Shown here in pieces: positions 53,638 through 62,757 of a stretch of 64,000 nucleotides of DNA (positions are counted from its first letter, which is position 1; every line of letters starts with the position of its first letter). The stretch covers positions 930,001 through 994,000 of the forward strand of contig OW818699.1 in the NCBI GenBank assembly GCA_942493385.1, given 5' to 3'. The notes under the pieces are model-generated. The model ran no database searches and was not told where the DNA came from. It was given only the letters and a program-made list of their open reading frames with translations. This stretch comes from UBA8389 sp942493385 (lineage in GTDB: Bacteria > Bacteroidota > Bacteroidia > Bacteroidales > UBA1402). The position numbers and the translations under genes are program-made.

Positions 53638-54273
53638 TTAATGGATAAAGCTTGTGGTCACTTTTGGTCTCTTGTCTGGAGCGGGAATGTTTTCTTTGGT
53701 GGCTTCACGCATGTTAAGTTGCCAAGCCATGTTTTCGGCCAACATTTCCATGACCTGCACACCCTCGGCATCCTGAGAAACTTCACCAGGATTGGTTCCA
53801 TGGATGATGCTCCAATAGTTGGAAGTGGCTAGTAACATTCCAGAATAGGTCAAATAGTGGTACAGGCTATCCAACGTCGTTGAGCCTCCCGAACGACGCA
53901 CCGCAACTACCGCTGCGCCCACTTTGTGACGAAAAAGGCCACCGTTGCTGTTGGCCACATAAAACAATCGGTCCAGAAAACACTTCATTGTTCCGGCAAC
54001 ACCTGCAAAATAAACGGGTGATGAAAGAATTATTCCGTCTGCCTCTTTTAAAAGCTGAATCCATTCGTTAAGCGGGTCGGAGGTGATGCCGCATTTCTCG
54101 TCTTGATTTTTCCTGCATTTGCCACAGGCCAGGCAACCAGCAATATCTTTATTGCCTACGTGAAGGATTTCAAATTCAATTCCAAGCTCTTCCAATTTGG
54201 AGCCAACCATGAGCAATGCATGATAGGTGTTACCCTCCTTGCGTGGGCTTCCGTTGATGGCGATAACTTTCAT
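53638..54273 (-). CDS. Flavodoxin-family FMN-dependent oxidoreductase
   Basis: 211 residues from the ATG at 54273. The N-terminal phosphate loop INGSPRKEGNTYHALL binds FMN, and ACGKCRKNQDEKC (~48-60) is the Cys motif found in iron-sulfur flavoprotein/NADPH-dependent FMN reductase-like proteins. SSPVYFAGVAGTMKCFLDRL is the second flavin loop. Cytoplasmic electron transfer; physiological substrate not predictable. Two bases behind the MaoC gene, so co-transcribed. Confidence 0.85.
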   Translation of the reverse strand: MKVIAINGSPRKEGNTYHALLMVGSKLEELGIEFEILHVGNKDIAGCLACGKCRKNQDEKCGITSDPLNEWIQLLKEADGIILSSPVYFAGVAGTMKCFLDRLFYVANSNGGLFRHKVGAAVVAVRRSGGSTTLDSLYHYLTYSGMLLATSNYWSIIHGTNPGEVSQDAEGVQVMEMLAENMAWQLNMREATKENIPAPDKRPKVTTSFIH

Positions 54274-54275
54274 GT

Positions 54276-54740
54276 TCAATTAAAATGATACAGGAAAACC
54301 AAGGTGGCATTGAAAGCCGGTTTTTTTTGATCCTTGACTTCGAGCGTCACATCAATTTCAGCCTTGCAAGTTCCTCTAAGATTTACGATAGACTGCAATT
54401 TTGCTTTCAGCCGAACTTCCCCATCCACCAAAACCGCTTGTCCAAACCTGAGTTCCTTGATGCCATAGTTCACCAGCATCTTCAGATTGTTCACTTCAAT
54501 AACTTGTTCCCAGAGATAGGGTAGGATGGAAAGAGTTAGATATCCGTGTGCGATGGTGGTGCCAAAAGGGCTTTCATTCTTTGCTTTTTCAACATTCACA
54601 TGAATCCATTGATGGTCCAACGTTGCATCGGCAAACAGGTTGATTTGTTCCTGCGTGATTTTGTGGTAGGGTGATATACCCAGTTCCTTACCGATGTATT
54701 GTTCGAATTCCTGAAAGCTGTTGATGACTAATTTGTCCAT
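54276..54740 (-). CDS. MaoC-family (R)-hydratase-like protein
   Basis: 154 residues from the ATG at 54740, which starts the conserved region; a start at 54815 adds 25 unrelated residues. Hotdog fold with the family signature FADATLDHQWIHVNVEKA (catalytic Asp and His) and SPFGTTIAHGYLTLSILP. It may hydrate enoyl-CoA/ACP in lipid metabolism. Pairs with the flavodoxin-like gene immediately downstream. Confidence 0.9.
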   Translation of the reverse strand: MDKLVINSFQEFEQYIGKELGISPYHKITQEQINLFADATLDHQWIHVNVEKAKNESPFGTTIAHGYLTLSILPYLWEQVIEVNNLKMLVNYGIKELRFGQAVLVDGEVRLKAKLQSIVNLRGTCKAEIDVTLEVKDQKKPAFNATLVFLYHFN

Positions 54741-54833
54741 GATGAATGCGTTAAGAGGTAAAAAATTTGCGAGGGCAAGATAGGAATTTTTCATCAAAAT
54801 CCTGCACATAAGCACTTAAAATGTGCAGAAAAT

Positions 54834-56198
54834 TTACTTTAACCGCTTTATCATCCGAGCTTTTAAAATCAAAATATCCTTCAATGGTTTGTCTGCTGAA
54901 TCCGTTGTCGCACCAGCAATGCTGTCCACGATATCCATTCCTTTCACCACTTCCCCAAACACCGTATAGTTTTGATCCAGATGCGGCGTCCCACCAATGG
55001 TTTTATATACTTGACGTTGCTTTTCAGGAATTTTGTAAGGCACCATGCTCTCCAATTTCTTTTGCGTCAACTGTTCCAATTGCGCTTGTGCCGCTTTTAA
55101 TTCAATCGGATTTGCACCCGCTTGGTTCAAGGATTGCATCCGCTTAAAGAGTTCGGCATTAGCAGGGTCAGTGACAACACTATGGTAAGCCAGTCCGCGA
55201 TTGATGCGCTTCTCCGCTTTGTCTAAGGTGCTGTCGTTAAATAATTTGCCTTGTATGATGGTGAAATGCAGCGCTGCAGAAGCCTGTGCCGGATTGTAAT
55301 CGTCTCCCTCTCTGGCAGCATTCAATGCACCGCGCTTGTGAAAAAGATCAGGTCTGAATTCCGCATCAATCAATGCCGGAAATTCAGTCGGTAGATCTTT
55401 GCCTGTTTGAATTAAAAAAGTCTTGATGATGCGGTAAAAATTCAGGCTGTCCAACTGATGCAGGTTCACCAACTTTGTGAAATTATCGCGGTGATTCGGT
55501 GTTTCATCCGACAATCGCAGAACAATCGGGCCGCGTTCAGTCATCAATTCGACGTCTTGTTTTTCGATTCCTTGTACGGATTGAGGCAGTAAACCCAACG
55601 TTGCTACCGCCCAAAACAAACAGACGGGAGCAGCCTTCTTCAAGGTTAATTTTGGCAACTTGATTTTTGGCATTTTTAATTTGAATTTTGGTTTCTTTCG
55701 TGCAAGTTGTATCACCATGGTTTCCCCAATCTTATCGTGCAGTGCCATCCGGTTTGGATTCCACAATGCTTGTATATAGCCGAACCCAAACTCGAGGGCA
55801 GATGCAAAATAACCCAAACTCCGCTCAATGCAATGCCACAATCCAATTTTTTCGTGGTACAGCGAAACAACCTTCAACCGAAAAAGATATTTTCCAATGG
55901 TTTGTCCCTTGAAGAAATAGAACGACAGAGCGAAATAGAGCACAGGCAAAATTCCAAATAGAACTTTGATCATCGTAACAACATATTTAGGCGTGTTGCT
56001 AATATCAATTTCCACTTCGGAAAGACTTTTGATGTTCACTTTCCACACATCGATGCTGAAGATGCTAAGGAAGAAGATTAACCCTAAATATATCAGGATA
56101 AGTATGATCCAATCCAAGAGGTAAGCCGCAAATCGTTTTCTGATTTTGGCAAGATTAAAAGCCTCAAGATGAAATTCATTTCGTGTTTTGTAGATCAT
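54834..56198 (-). CDS. RDD membrane domain fused to periplasmic cyclophilin-type peptidyl-prolyl isomerase
   Basis: 454 residues. Residues ~1-165 are an RDD-family domain with at least two to three membrane helices (AKIRKRFAAYLLDWIILILI; GQTIGKYLFRLKVV; ALHDKIGETMVI). Residues 166-188 are a strongly basic Lys/Pro linker, followed by a hydrophobic segment (~189-207) that looks like a former signal peptide, and then a cyclophilin (~213-454; VELMTERGPIVLRLSDETP, DSLNFYRIIKTFLIQTGKD, YTVFGEVVKGMDIVD) with an insert of ~60 residues. The isomerase would face the periplasm. The internal Met176 could also start a free secreted isomerase. Fusion of these two families is unusual. Confidence 0.85.
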   Translation of the reverse strand: MIYKTRNEFHLEAFNLAKIRKRFAAYLLDWIILILIYLGLIFFLSIFSIDVWKVNIKSLSEVEIDISNTPKYVVTMIKVLFGILPVLYFALSFYFFKGQTIGKYLFRLKVVSLYHEKIGLWHCIERSLGYFASALEFGFGYIQALWNPNRMALHDKIGETMVIQLARKKPKFKLKMPKIKLPKLTLKKAAPVCLFWAVATLGLLPQSVQGIEKQDVELMTERGPIVLRLSDETPNHRDNFTKLVNLHQLDSLNFYRIIKTFLIQTGKDLPTEFPALIDAEFRPDLFHKRGALNAAREGDDYNPAQASAALHFTIIQGKLFNDSTLDKAEKRINRGLAYHSVVTDPANAELFKRMQSLNQAGANPIELKAAQAQLEQLTQKKLESMVPYKIPEKQRQVYKTIGGTPHLDQNYTVFGEVVKGMDIVDSIAGATTDSADKPLKDILILKARMIKRLK

Positions 56199-56237
56199 AA
56201 TCGAAATTTTTGATTTAACCCGTTATCATCAGTTCTA

Positions 56238-59200
56238 TCATAGAATGATTTTATATGATTTATTTGAATGATGAATCAAATAAAACGTGTTGCCAGGGAG
56301 CTCAAGTTTGAAATTGCTTTCCGTCACTTTTTTCCGAAGTATCGTTGAACCCGAAATGGATGAAACAGAAATCTCATCACCCACTTGGGCGCCATTTACA
56401 ACAAGCGAATTCTTTTCCGCATATACTTGAAAAGCATTTTCTTTCTGGTTGTTTATAGAAGAAATAACTCCATCGGTCATGTTTGGAAATTCCGACCAGC
56501 CGGTTGCAAGCTGATAGGCAGGTACCGTGCCCAAAGGTAAAAAGAGTGTGCAATTGCTTTTGTTTAAGCCTTCAAAAGTAACTGAAGTAATTGTTTGGGG
56601 TAAAACGGAATTGCAATGGATCTCCTTCAATCCTACACATTGTTGAAATGCCATTAAACCAACTGACAAATTACAATTTGGAAGTGTGATTACTTTTAAT
56701 CCGGTGCAATAACCAAATACTGAACTACCAATTGATACTACATTTTCGGGTATAATTATTGAATTTAATCCAACACAACTTAAAAATGCATAGCTATCTA
56801 TGGCGCTAACAGTGTTCGGAATAGTCATTGTAACCAATTTTTTACATTCCATAAAAGCTCCTTCACGAATGGCAACCACATTTTTTGGCAAAATCAAACT
56901 CGTCAAGTTGGCAGATGTATTGAAGAAGTATTGGCCGATTTCATTATCAGACGTGTAATAGGGATATTGGGGCCCCATGGGATAATAGGCGTTGCCTCCA
57001 CTTACAATGTTCGCATCGTTCAGGTTTAGAACGGATAAGTTATTTAACGAACGAATCGTAGTAATGTCACTCCCATTCAAGTAGCCTGAAAGGGTCAAGT
57101 CTTGAACTGATGCAACTTGTCCATCTAATAACGATGACAGTGTTCCTGCCACTTCGACATGGATCGTTACAATTGGATTAGCAGATTCTTCGACGATATT
57201 GGAGAAATAAGACCATCCTGTCGCTGAAGCATATGTCAGCTTAGTTGCCTTCGGAATATTAAGGTTGCATGAGCCCTTTTTGATAAAATCAAAAGGTGAA
57301 CTTGATTGGCTCTCTACCGACGGTGGTGTCTCAGATTTACAATATATTTCTGTCAACCCCGAACAATTGAAAAATGCAGATGCACCGACTGTAATGACAC
57401 TTTTAGGTAGGATGATCGTTTTTAATGCCGTGCATTCGTAAAAAGTACCTAAGCTTATTGATGTTATTCCATTCGGCAAATTGATGGAAGCCAAACTCGT
57501 ACAATATTCAAATGCCTGTTTCCCAATGGCGGTTACTCCAATGGGTAAAGTAAGTGAAGTGATTTTTGCACAATGACTGAAAGCAAACATCCCAATGGCC
57601 GTCAAACTATTCGGTAAAGTGATGTTTGTCAAATTGTAGCAGTCATGAAACGCATTTTCACCAATCGAGGTCACTCCGTTTGGAAGAGTTACCGTAGTTA
57701 ATGCCGAGCAACCAGAAAATGCAGATTTGCCAATGGTTGTAAGGTTGTTAGGCAGTATGATTGAATTCAAGTTTACAAGGACACCGAATGTATTGTCTCC
57801 GATTGTATTATTCGAAGAATAAAGTGGCGTGTAGAGATATGGGGAATTCCAAATGCAATAGGGATCTCCTCCTGCAACAATAGATGCATCAGCCAAATTC
57901 AGTTTTGAGAGATAAGTCATGTGGCGTATGGCGGCAATGTCGCTTCCATTCAAATTACCTGTTAGCGTCAAGTCTTTTAAGAAATTAGAACAACTTCCTA
58001 TAAGTGTGGTTAATGTTCCTGCCACAGGAACATTTAAAGTAAGAGGCAGATCATAGGTGTTGGTGTCTTCCAAAATGTAATTATTAAAGTCAGACCAACC
58101 TAGGGTAGAAGGATAAACGGTGAACGCTCCAATTCGAACGAATATTTTGCAAAGTGATTTGTTGACAGCACTAAAAGTGGTCGATTTTATAGTGGGCGGT
58201 ACCAATGTTGTACTATGAATTTCTAAAATGCCGTCATCGAACGCTTGATCGCCTATCGAAGTGACAGTTTTAGGTAATACGATGGATGTCAATCCTTTAC
58301 ATCCATAAAAAAAGGAGTCACCCAGGATGTTGTTTGATGTATAATAGTTGGAGTAATAGGCATTACCCCCACTCACAATGTTGGCGTCCACCAAATTTAG
58401 CATGGAAAGGCTGTTCATCGAACGAATCGTAGCAATATCCGTACCGTTCAAGTCGCCTGATAACGTCAAATTCCTTATGGTAGAAGCCTTATTTCCCAAT
58501 AAGGTGGAAAGCGTTCCGGGTACAGTTACATGATACGTATCGGGTAACGAAAATCTACTTTCTTCTAAAGATGTTGACGGAAAAGCCGACCAACTCGATG
58601 CGGACTTATAGGTGCCTATTGATGCCAATGGGAGAAACAGCTTGCAGGTGTTGTTGTTTACATTGACGAATACAGAATTCTTTACAATTGGGGGTGTCAA
58701 CGCCTCGCAAACGATGGAGGACAAGTTTATACAATTATAGAAAACCATATCGTTCAAGGTCGTTACGCTATTGGGTATTTTGACGGTTGTAATTTCCCTG
58801 CAATTCCCAAATGCACTGGCTTCGATGGTAACTACACCCTCTGGAATGGAATACGTGGACATTTTCCTAGCTTGTGGATATAAGACAAGTGAAGTCTTAT
58901 CTTTATTAAACAACACGCCATCTATTGAACAGTAATTGGGATTCCCGGCTTCGACTTCGATCTTTGTTAAACCTGTCAATGAAGTATATGCTTCAACATT
59001 AACTGTTAAAACGCTGCTTGGTATGAATAAGGTCGTCAAGTAGGGGCAATTTGCAAACGAAGAAGTTCCTAAGGAAGTCACACTATTGGGAATGGTGATT
59101 GTGGTCAACCTGGAACAACCATCAAAAGCAGGACTACCTATAGTGGTCACCTTATTTGGAATGGTAATGGAAGTTAAATTACCACAACTGGACATTGCTC

Positions 59201-59618
59201 TTCCAGCAATGGATGTGATGCTGTTTGGCAACGTGAGGGATGTCAATCTTGAACAACCATAAAAGCACCAACTACTTAGAACATTGTTGGAGGTATAATA
59301 ATAATCTGTATGAGATCCCCCCATTGGTGCATAATTATAGACCGAATAATAGGCCTCCCCTCCACTAACCAACTTTGAATCAGCCAAATTGAGGACAGAT
59401 AGCAGGTGCATCGCTCGTAGGGTCTTGATATCTGTCCCATTAAGTTCCCCTGTCAACGTTAATTCAGCCACTGAATCCACCTTGTTGCCTAAAATCGTTG
59501 CCAACGTGCCTGCCGTAGCGACATTGACGCTCATTCGAAAAGCTTCTTCGGCGTGAATACTTGCACTAATTAAGATGCAAATCAGAAATAACCGAAATCG
59601 TATTTTTTTGGACTTCAT
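56238..59618 (-). CDS. BspA-type leucine-rich repeat surface protein, 1126 residues
   Basis: Signal peptide (~1-23). The protein consists of four large modules starting near residues 32, 363, 528 and 818. Each opens with a VAGTLSTLLGNK..LTLSGDLNG-type unit plus SVLNLADSKLVSGG, and most continue with BspA-type LRR_5 repeats (ITIPNSVTSLGTSSFANCPY pattern, ~23 residues each). The C-terminal ~60 residues (AFQVYAEKNSLVVNG ... YKIIL) look like a T9SS-related sorting domain. Such proteins are adhesins or surface-binding proteins in Bacteroidota and in gut protists. No partner genes evident. Confidence 0.88.
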   Translation of the reverse strand: MKSKKIRFRLFLICILISASIHAEEAFRMSVNVATAGTLATILGNKVDSVAELTLTGELNGTDIKTLRAMHLLSVLNLADSKLVSGGEAYYSVYNYAPMGGSHTDYYYTSNNVLSSWCFYGCSRLTSLTLPNSITSIAGRAMSSCGNLTSITIPNKVTTIGSPAFDGCSRLTTITIPNSVTSLGTSSFANCPYLTTLFIPSSVLTVNVEAYTSLTGLTKIEVEAGNPNYCSIDGVLFNKDKTSLVLYPQARKMSTYSIPEGVVTIEASAFGNCREITTVKIPNSVTTLNDMVFYNCINLSSIVCEALTPPIVKNSVFVNVNNNTCKLFLPLASIGTYKSASSWSAFPSTSLEESRFSLPDTYHVTVPGTLSTLLGNKASTIRNLTLSGDLNGTDIATIRSMNSLSMLNLVDANIVSGGNAYYSNYYTSNNILGDSFFYGCKGLTSIVLPKTVTSIGDQAFDDGILEIHSTTLVPPTIKSTTFSAVNKSLCKIFVRIGAFTVYPSTLGWSDFNNYILEDTNTYDLPLTLNVPVAGTLTTLIGSCSNFLKDLTLTGNLNGSDIAAIRHMTYLSKLNLADASIVAGGDPYCIWNSPYLYTPLYSSNNTIGDNTFGVLVNLNSIILPNNLTTIGKSAFSGCSALTTVTLPNGVTSIGENAFHDCYNLTNITLPNSLTAIGMFAFSHCAKITSLTLPIGVTAIGKQAFEYCTSLASINLPNGITSISLGTFYECTALKTIILPKSVITVGASAFFNCSGLTEIYCKSETPPSVESQSSSPFDFIKKGSCNLNIPKATKLTYASATGWSYFSNIVEESANPIVTIHVEVAGTLSSLLDGQVASVQDLTLSGYLNGSDITTIRSLNNLSVLNLNDANIVSGGNAYYPMGPQYPYYTSDNEIGQYFFNTSANLTSLILPKNVVAIREGAFMECKKLVTMTIPNTVSAIDSYAFLSCVGLNSIIIPENVVSIGSSVFGYCTGLKVITLPNCNLSVGLMAFQQCVGLKEIHCNSVLPQTITSVTFEGLNKSNCTLFLPLGTVPAYQLATGWSEFPNMTDGVISSINNQKENAFQVYAEKNSLVVNGAQVGDEISVSSISGSTILRKKVTESNFKLELPGNTFYLIHHSNKSYKIIL

Positions 59619-59745
59619 CGTATTTGTTTTCCAAATATACCAAATAAATTAATCCGTTTACATCAATCTTTCTTTAATATTTTAAATTCCTAACATTTAG
59701 GTAGCGATAACCGACATCTCGTTTTGTAGATTATATTAAGTTGAC

Positions 59746-60846
59746 TTATTTTAGATCCATTTTCCAATGTTCAGCTATAGCTTTCAGTTCCTGTTTGGTG
59801 AGATACGTAACCGCTCCATGTTTGGGACTTTTGAAATTGGTCGTCTTCATGGCACCTTCGTTAAAATGACCAATATTTTTGTAGCTCACAAAATCTTCTG
59901 TTTCGCTGAAACCCATGTTACTTGGTCTGGCGCCATAAACATCATACATCAACACCCATGAATTGGTTCCTAAACGCTTAAACAGATTGGGAGCCTCGGT
60001 CGAAACCTTTTCGGGATCGATGCGGGTCTTTTCGACTTTGTATCCTTCGTTAATTTTGTCGGATACCGAATGCAAAATCTTGGCATCTGAAACATAAAAA
60101 AGCTGATATTGATTGCCTACTTTGGTAATGTCGCCATCGAGCCCTCCAATTTCAGTAATTCTTTTGGGAGTTGTTTCCAATTTTGTAAAATGCTCGTCGG
60201 TATAGGCATAATACATATGACATTCTTTGTTGTTGTAACGAATGGTAAAATACACCATCATTTTCCCAACAGCAGGGTCGTAAACGGTTTCGGGTGCCCA
60301 AGAGCAGTCAATGTCGCCCAGTTCGGGAAACGCTTTGTCAACTCTCAAGTTGGAGTGCGTCCAATGGATGAGGTCGTACGATTTCATAAGCACTAAAGCG
60401 CGGTTGTTGCCCCAGCCATATTTTTCGGCCGGACGTTCAAACTCTGTATCGCGGAATCCTGCGCGCTTGCCAAAAATATGCAAGTCTGTCATTGCCAAAT
60501 AAAAAGCACCATCAGGGCCACGGGTAATATGAGGGTCGCGTACCCCTTTTTGTTCTGCCAACTGAGAACCAATAAATATAGGTTTACCATTATTGATATC
60601 GGTAAAGGTATAACCATCGCTGCTAATAGCCATATAAGCCGATTGGTCCTGATCTTTGAAATATACCAACAAGTACCCGGCCAACTCTTTTTCTTTAAAT
60701 TTTTTCGGCTTTTCCAGTTTTGATACGATCTCGATACCAGTTGAAACCACTTGATTCGTTGGCATTTGGACATTCTGAGAAAATACATTATTTGCCAGAA
60801 GAAGCCCCAACAAAACCAGCGTTAAGTGACAAAAGTGTTTTTTCAT
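59746..60846 (-). CDS. Secreted GH43-like glycosidase (five-bladed propeller)
   Basis: 366 residues with a signal peptide (~1-23, ending NVFSQ). The propeller carries the clan GH-F/J features of GH43: RDPHITRGPDGAFYLAMTD (catalytic base Asp), DIDCSWAPETVYDP (pKa-modulating Asp) and VSTEAPNLFKRLG (acid Glu). Likely an arabinosidase or xylosidase-type enzyme acting on plant side chains, and it could cooperate with the RG-I locus 6 kb away. Monocistronic; neighbouring genes are unrelated. Confidence 0.87.
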   Translation of the reverse strand: MKKHFCHLTLVLLGLLLANNVFSQNVQMPTNQVVSTGIEIVSKLEKPKKFKEKELAGYLLVYFKDQDQSAYMAISSDGYTFTDINNGKPIFIGSQLAEQKGVRDPHITRGPDGAFYLAMTDLHIFGKRAGFRDTEFERPAEKYGWGNNRALVLMKSYDLIHWTHSNLRVDKAFPELGDIDCSWAPETVYDPAVGKMMVYFTIRYNNKECHMYYAYTDEHFTKLETTPKRITEIGGLDGDITKVGNQYQLFYVSDAKILHSVSDKINEGYKVEKTRIDPEKVSTEAPNLFKRLGTNSWVLMYDVYGARPSNMGFSETEDFVSYKNIGHFNEGAMKTTNFKSPKHGAVTYLTKQELKAIAEHWKMDLK

Positions 60847-60968
60847 TCGTAATTGTTTTTTTCAGTTAATAATGCATTATTTCCCATTTATTGTCAGCAT
60901 GATTTCTTTGAAGTTCTCAATACCTGTTTCTAAGTTCTTAATAATGTGTGTAAAGTTAATTTTTAAAG

Positions 60969-62087
60969 CTAAAGTTCGAGTAAAGTTGAAGATTTTACAC
61001 TAAACAAGTCAATTTTGACTCTTAATTCATTACCAAAGGAATAAGGTTTCAATTTTAAATGCTGAAGTCGCCCGATAATGCATGAAGGAGGTGTTCTAAA
61101 TCTATCTCCATACATTTTTACCACATCTAATGTGAGCGATTTTGCTTGCAAAATTGCCTGTAGTTGAGACTCCGACAACAGTATTTTTGAAGCGAACGCA
61201 TTTGCTTCTTCTTCTTTTTCCTTGTCAGAAACAGTCCCCTCCACATTTTCAAGAAAGATATCCTTCTTCCCATGCAGAATTATGTGTGCTGCTTCGTGGA
61301 AGAAGGTAAACCAGAAATGGTCGTTTGTTTTGAATCTGCCAGAAAGTTGAATGATCGGTTTGTTATGAAACCATCGTGATGCTCCACTAATGGGCGCTTT
61401 TGGCAATGTTTGTGTGTAAATAACAGCAACTCCACATTGAGCACAAATTTGCTGCAACTTGGTGTGAAAATCATTAGGCATTAAATAAGCCAACTCCTTG
61501 ATTTTTTGCAAAGCGTCTTTAAACATTTTTTTATCAAAGGACGGCATAATAATATCCTTCGACTGTAATTCTCCCATTCTCAACCAAGCTGAAATGGCAT
61601 GTGGACTTTGAGTTTGCGCCAGAGAAATCCTAAAAGCTGCTGAAACTTTTTTGGCTGTATAAATGGTTTCCCATTCATCCGTTGATGCGATGCCGAAAAA
61701 TTTTAAAAGGCCATCCACCAAAAGATGTTTCTCACGAGTTTCAGGCAACCAATTAATTTTTCTGAGCTCATTGACCGGAAATAAATTCAACCAGCTTATC
61801 TGTAGCTCAAACTCCTCTTGTTGTTGGAGTTCATAAAGTTCTCTGCGATAAGTGTTTTCCCTGTTTAACCAAAAGCTTACCGGTATTCCCAATACTTTCT
61901 CCAATTGAAAAGCTGTTGCTGTTGAAATAGGCTCTCTGCCTTTTATAATATCATTGATTTTTTCTTTAGGCCTTCCCATCCTTTCAGCGAGTTCCGCCTG
62001 TGACATCCCAATAAAATCAATATGTTCCTGTATTGTATCACCAGGCGGTGATATAAGCGATTTGGCTAATTTAAATGTCGTATTCAT
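60969..62087 (-). CDS. Antitoxin: HTH-XRE domain fused to ImmA/IrrE metallopeptidase
   Basis: 372 residues. Residues ~15-75 are a HigA-type helix-turn-helix (GMSQAELAERMGRPKEKIND). The C-terminal half contains the zinc-protease motif HEAAH (FFHEAAHIILHGKK, ~265-278) followed by EEEANAFASKILL, the ImmA/IrrE signature. Such fusions are antitoxins/repressors whose protease part may give conditional self-inactivation. The gene lies 23 bases after a RelE-like toxin gene; the toxin-first order is that of HigBA systems. Confidence 0.88.
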   Translation of the reverse strand: MNTTFKLAKSLISPPGDTIQEHIDFIGMSQAELAERMGRPKEKINDIIKGREPISTATAFQLEKVLGIPVSFWLNRENTYRRELYELQQQEEFELQISWLNLFPVNELRKINWLPETREKHLLVDGLLKFFGIASTDEWETIYTAKKVSAAFRISLAQTQSPHAISAWLRMGELQSKDIIMPSFDKKMFKDALQKIKELAYLMPNDFHTKLQQICAQCGVAVIYTQTLPKAPISGASRWFHNKPIIQLSGRFKTNDHFWFTFFHEAAHIILHGKKDIFLENVEGTVSDKEKEEEANAFASKILLSESQLQAILQAKSLTLDVVKMYGDRFRTPPSCIIGRLQHLKLKPYSFGNELRVKIDLFSVKSSTLLEL

Positions 62088-62110
62088 TGTTTCGTGGTTC
62101 TCACAAGTCG

Positions 62111-62443
62111 TTAATGATAGTCTTCAATTCCAAGGATTAGGATTTTTGTCACATTTTCCCATAGTAGTCCACCATCCTCTTTTCGTGGTGTAGGTTCGTG
62201 ATTCGGTTCAAAAACCAATCTGAAGTTGACTGAAACATCAACTCCAAGATTTCCTTTTCGGTCACCCGATAGTTCGTGGCATCTAGCTGCAGGTATGGTT
62301 CTCATCGTGGCCAATGTTTGAGCACCTTCAAGGTCTTTAACTCTTTGATTTACTTTGCGTGCTCGCTCACCAAATGTTTTTAGGAGTGACTTTGGATCCG
62401 TTAGTTGTTTTTCGAGTTTCTTGGTTTTAAAGCTTAATTCCAC
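62111..62443 (-). CDS. higB: Toxin of HigB/RelE-ParE superfamily
   Basis: 110 residues starting with GTG (62443). RelE/HigB-like features: ELSFKTKKLEKQL at the start, RCHELSGDRKGNLGVDVSVN and a C-terminal strand ILILGIEDYH. It would be an mRNA-cleaving, ribosome-dependent toxin. A good -7 element (TATCTTTG, 62453-62446) ends only two bases before the GTG, so the message may be leaderless. The upstream sequence is very AT-rich, suggesting acquisition. Confidence 0.82.
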   Translation of the reverse strand: MELSFKTKKLEKQLTDPKSLLKTFGERARKVNQRVKDLEGAQTLATMRTIPAARCHELSGDRKGNLGVDVSVNFRLVFEPNHEPTPRKEDGGLLWENVTKILILGIEDYH

Positions 62444-62445
62444 AG

Positions 62446-62453
62446 CAAAGATA
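62446..62453 (-). promoter_or_regulatory. -7 element of the toxin-antitoxin operon
   Basis: Minus-strand TATCTTTG, a full match to TAnnTTTG, two bases upstream of the annotated GTG of the toxin. The spacing implies a leaderless transcript or an internal start. No T-rich -33 element stands out, because the whole region is AT-rich. Confidence 0.5.
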
Positions 62454-62557
62454 CGTATTAATATTTAAAAAGATTAACGAATAAGGTTAATAAAAAAATA
62501 TTTTATAAACCCAATTCCAAATATAATAAATAAATCTTTAATATTAATATTTGAATA

Positions 62558-62596
62558 ATAAAAAAATAGCACCCGCAGAAACTACGGATGCTATTT
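62558..62596 (-). terminator. Terminator of tRNA-Leu
   Basis: On the minus strand AAATAGCA...TGCTATTT (62564-62571 with 62589-62596) with an inner CCG/CGG stem and one mismatch, followed by a run of T. It begins 10 bases after the tRNA 3' end. Confidence 0.8.
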
Positions 62597-62605
62597 GATG
62601 AAGTG

Positions 62606-62687
62606 TGCGCCTGAAGGGACTCGAACCCCCACGCCGTGAAGCACCAGATCCTAAGTCTGGCGTGGCTACCAATTACACCACAGGCGC
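62606..62687 (-). tRNA. tRNA-Leu (anticodon TAG)
   Basis: 82 nucleotides including a short variable arm; acceptor stem GCGCCTG with CAGGCGC, discriminator A, anticodon stem CCAGA/TCTGG with loop CTTAGGA (anticodon TAG), T-arm GGGGGTTCGAGTCCCTT. The long variable region fits a class II leucine tRNA. CCA not encoded. Confidence 0.95.
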
Positions 62688-62707
62688 TTTTTCCCTAAAT
62701 GGGACTG

Positions 62708-62736
62708 CAAAAATACTCAAATTTTGCGGATTACAA
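62708..62736 (-). promoter_or_regulatory. Promoter of tRNA-Leu
   Basis: On the minus strand TTG (62736-62734), an 18-base spacer and TATTTTTG (62715-62708) match the Bacteroidota consensus. The -7 element ends 20 bases before the tRNA 5' end. Confidence 0.65.
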
Positions 62737-62757
62737 AATCGGTTCTTGAAGAACCCA

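Noticed and set aside
62444..62560. AT-rich stretch considered as an attachment site next to tRNA-Leu.
   Set aside because: No direct repeat of the tRNA 3' end and no integrase gene were seen, so there is no support for an integration site beyond the AT content.
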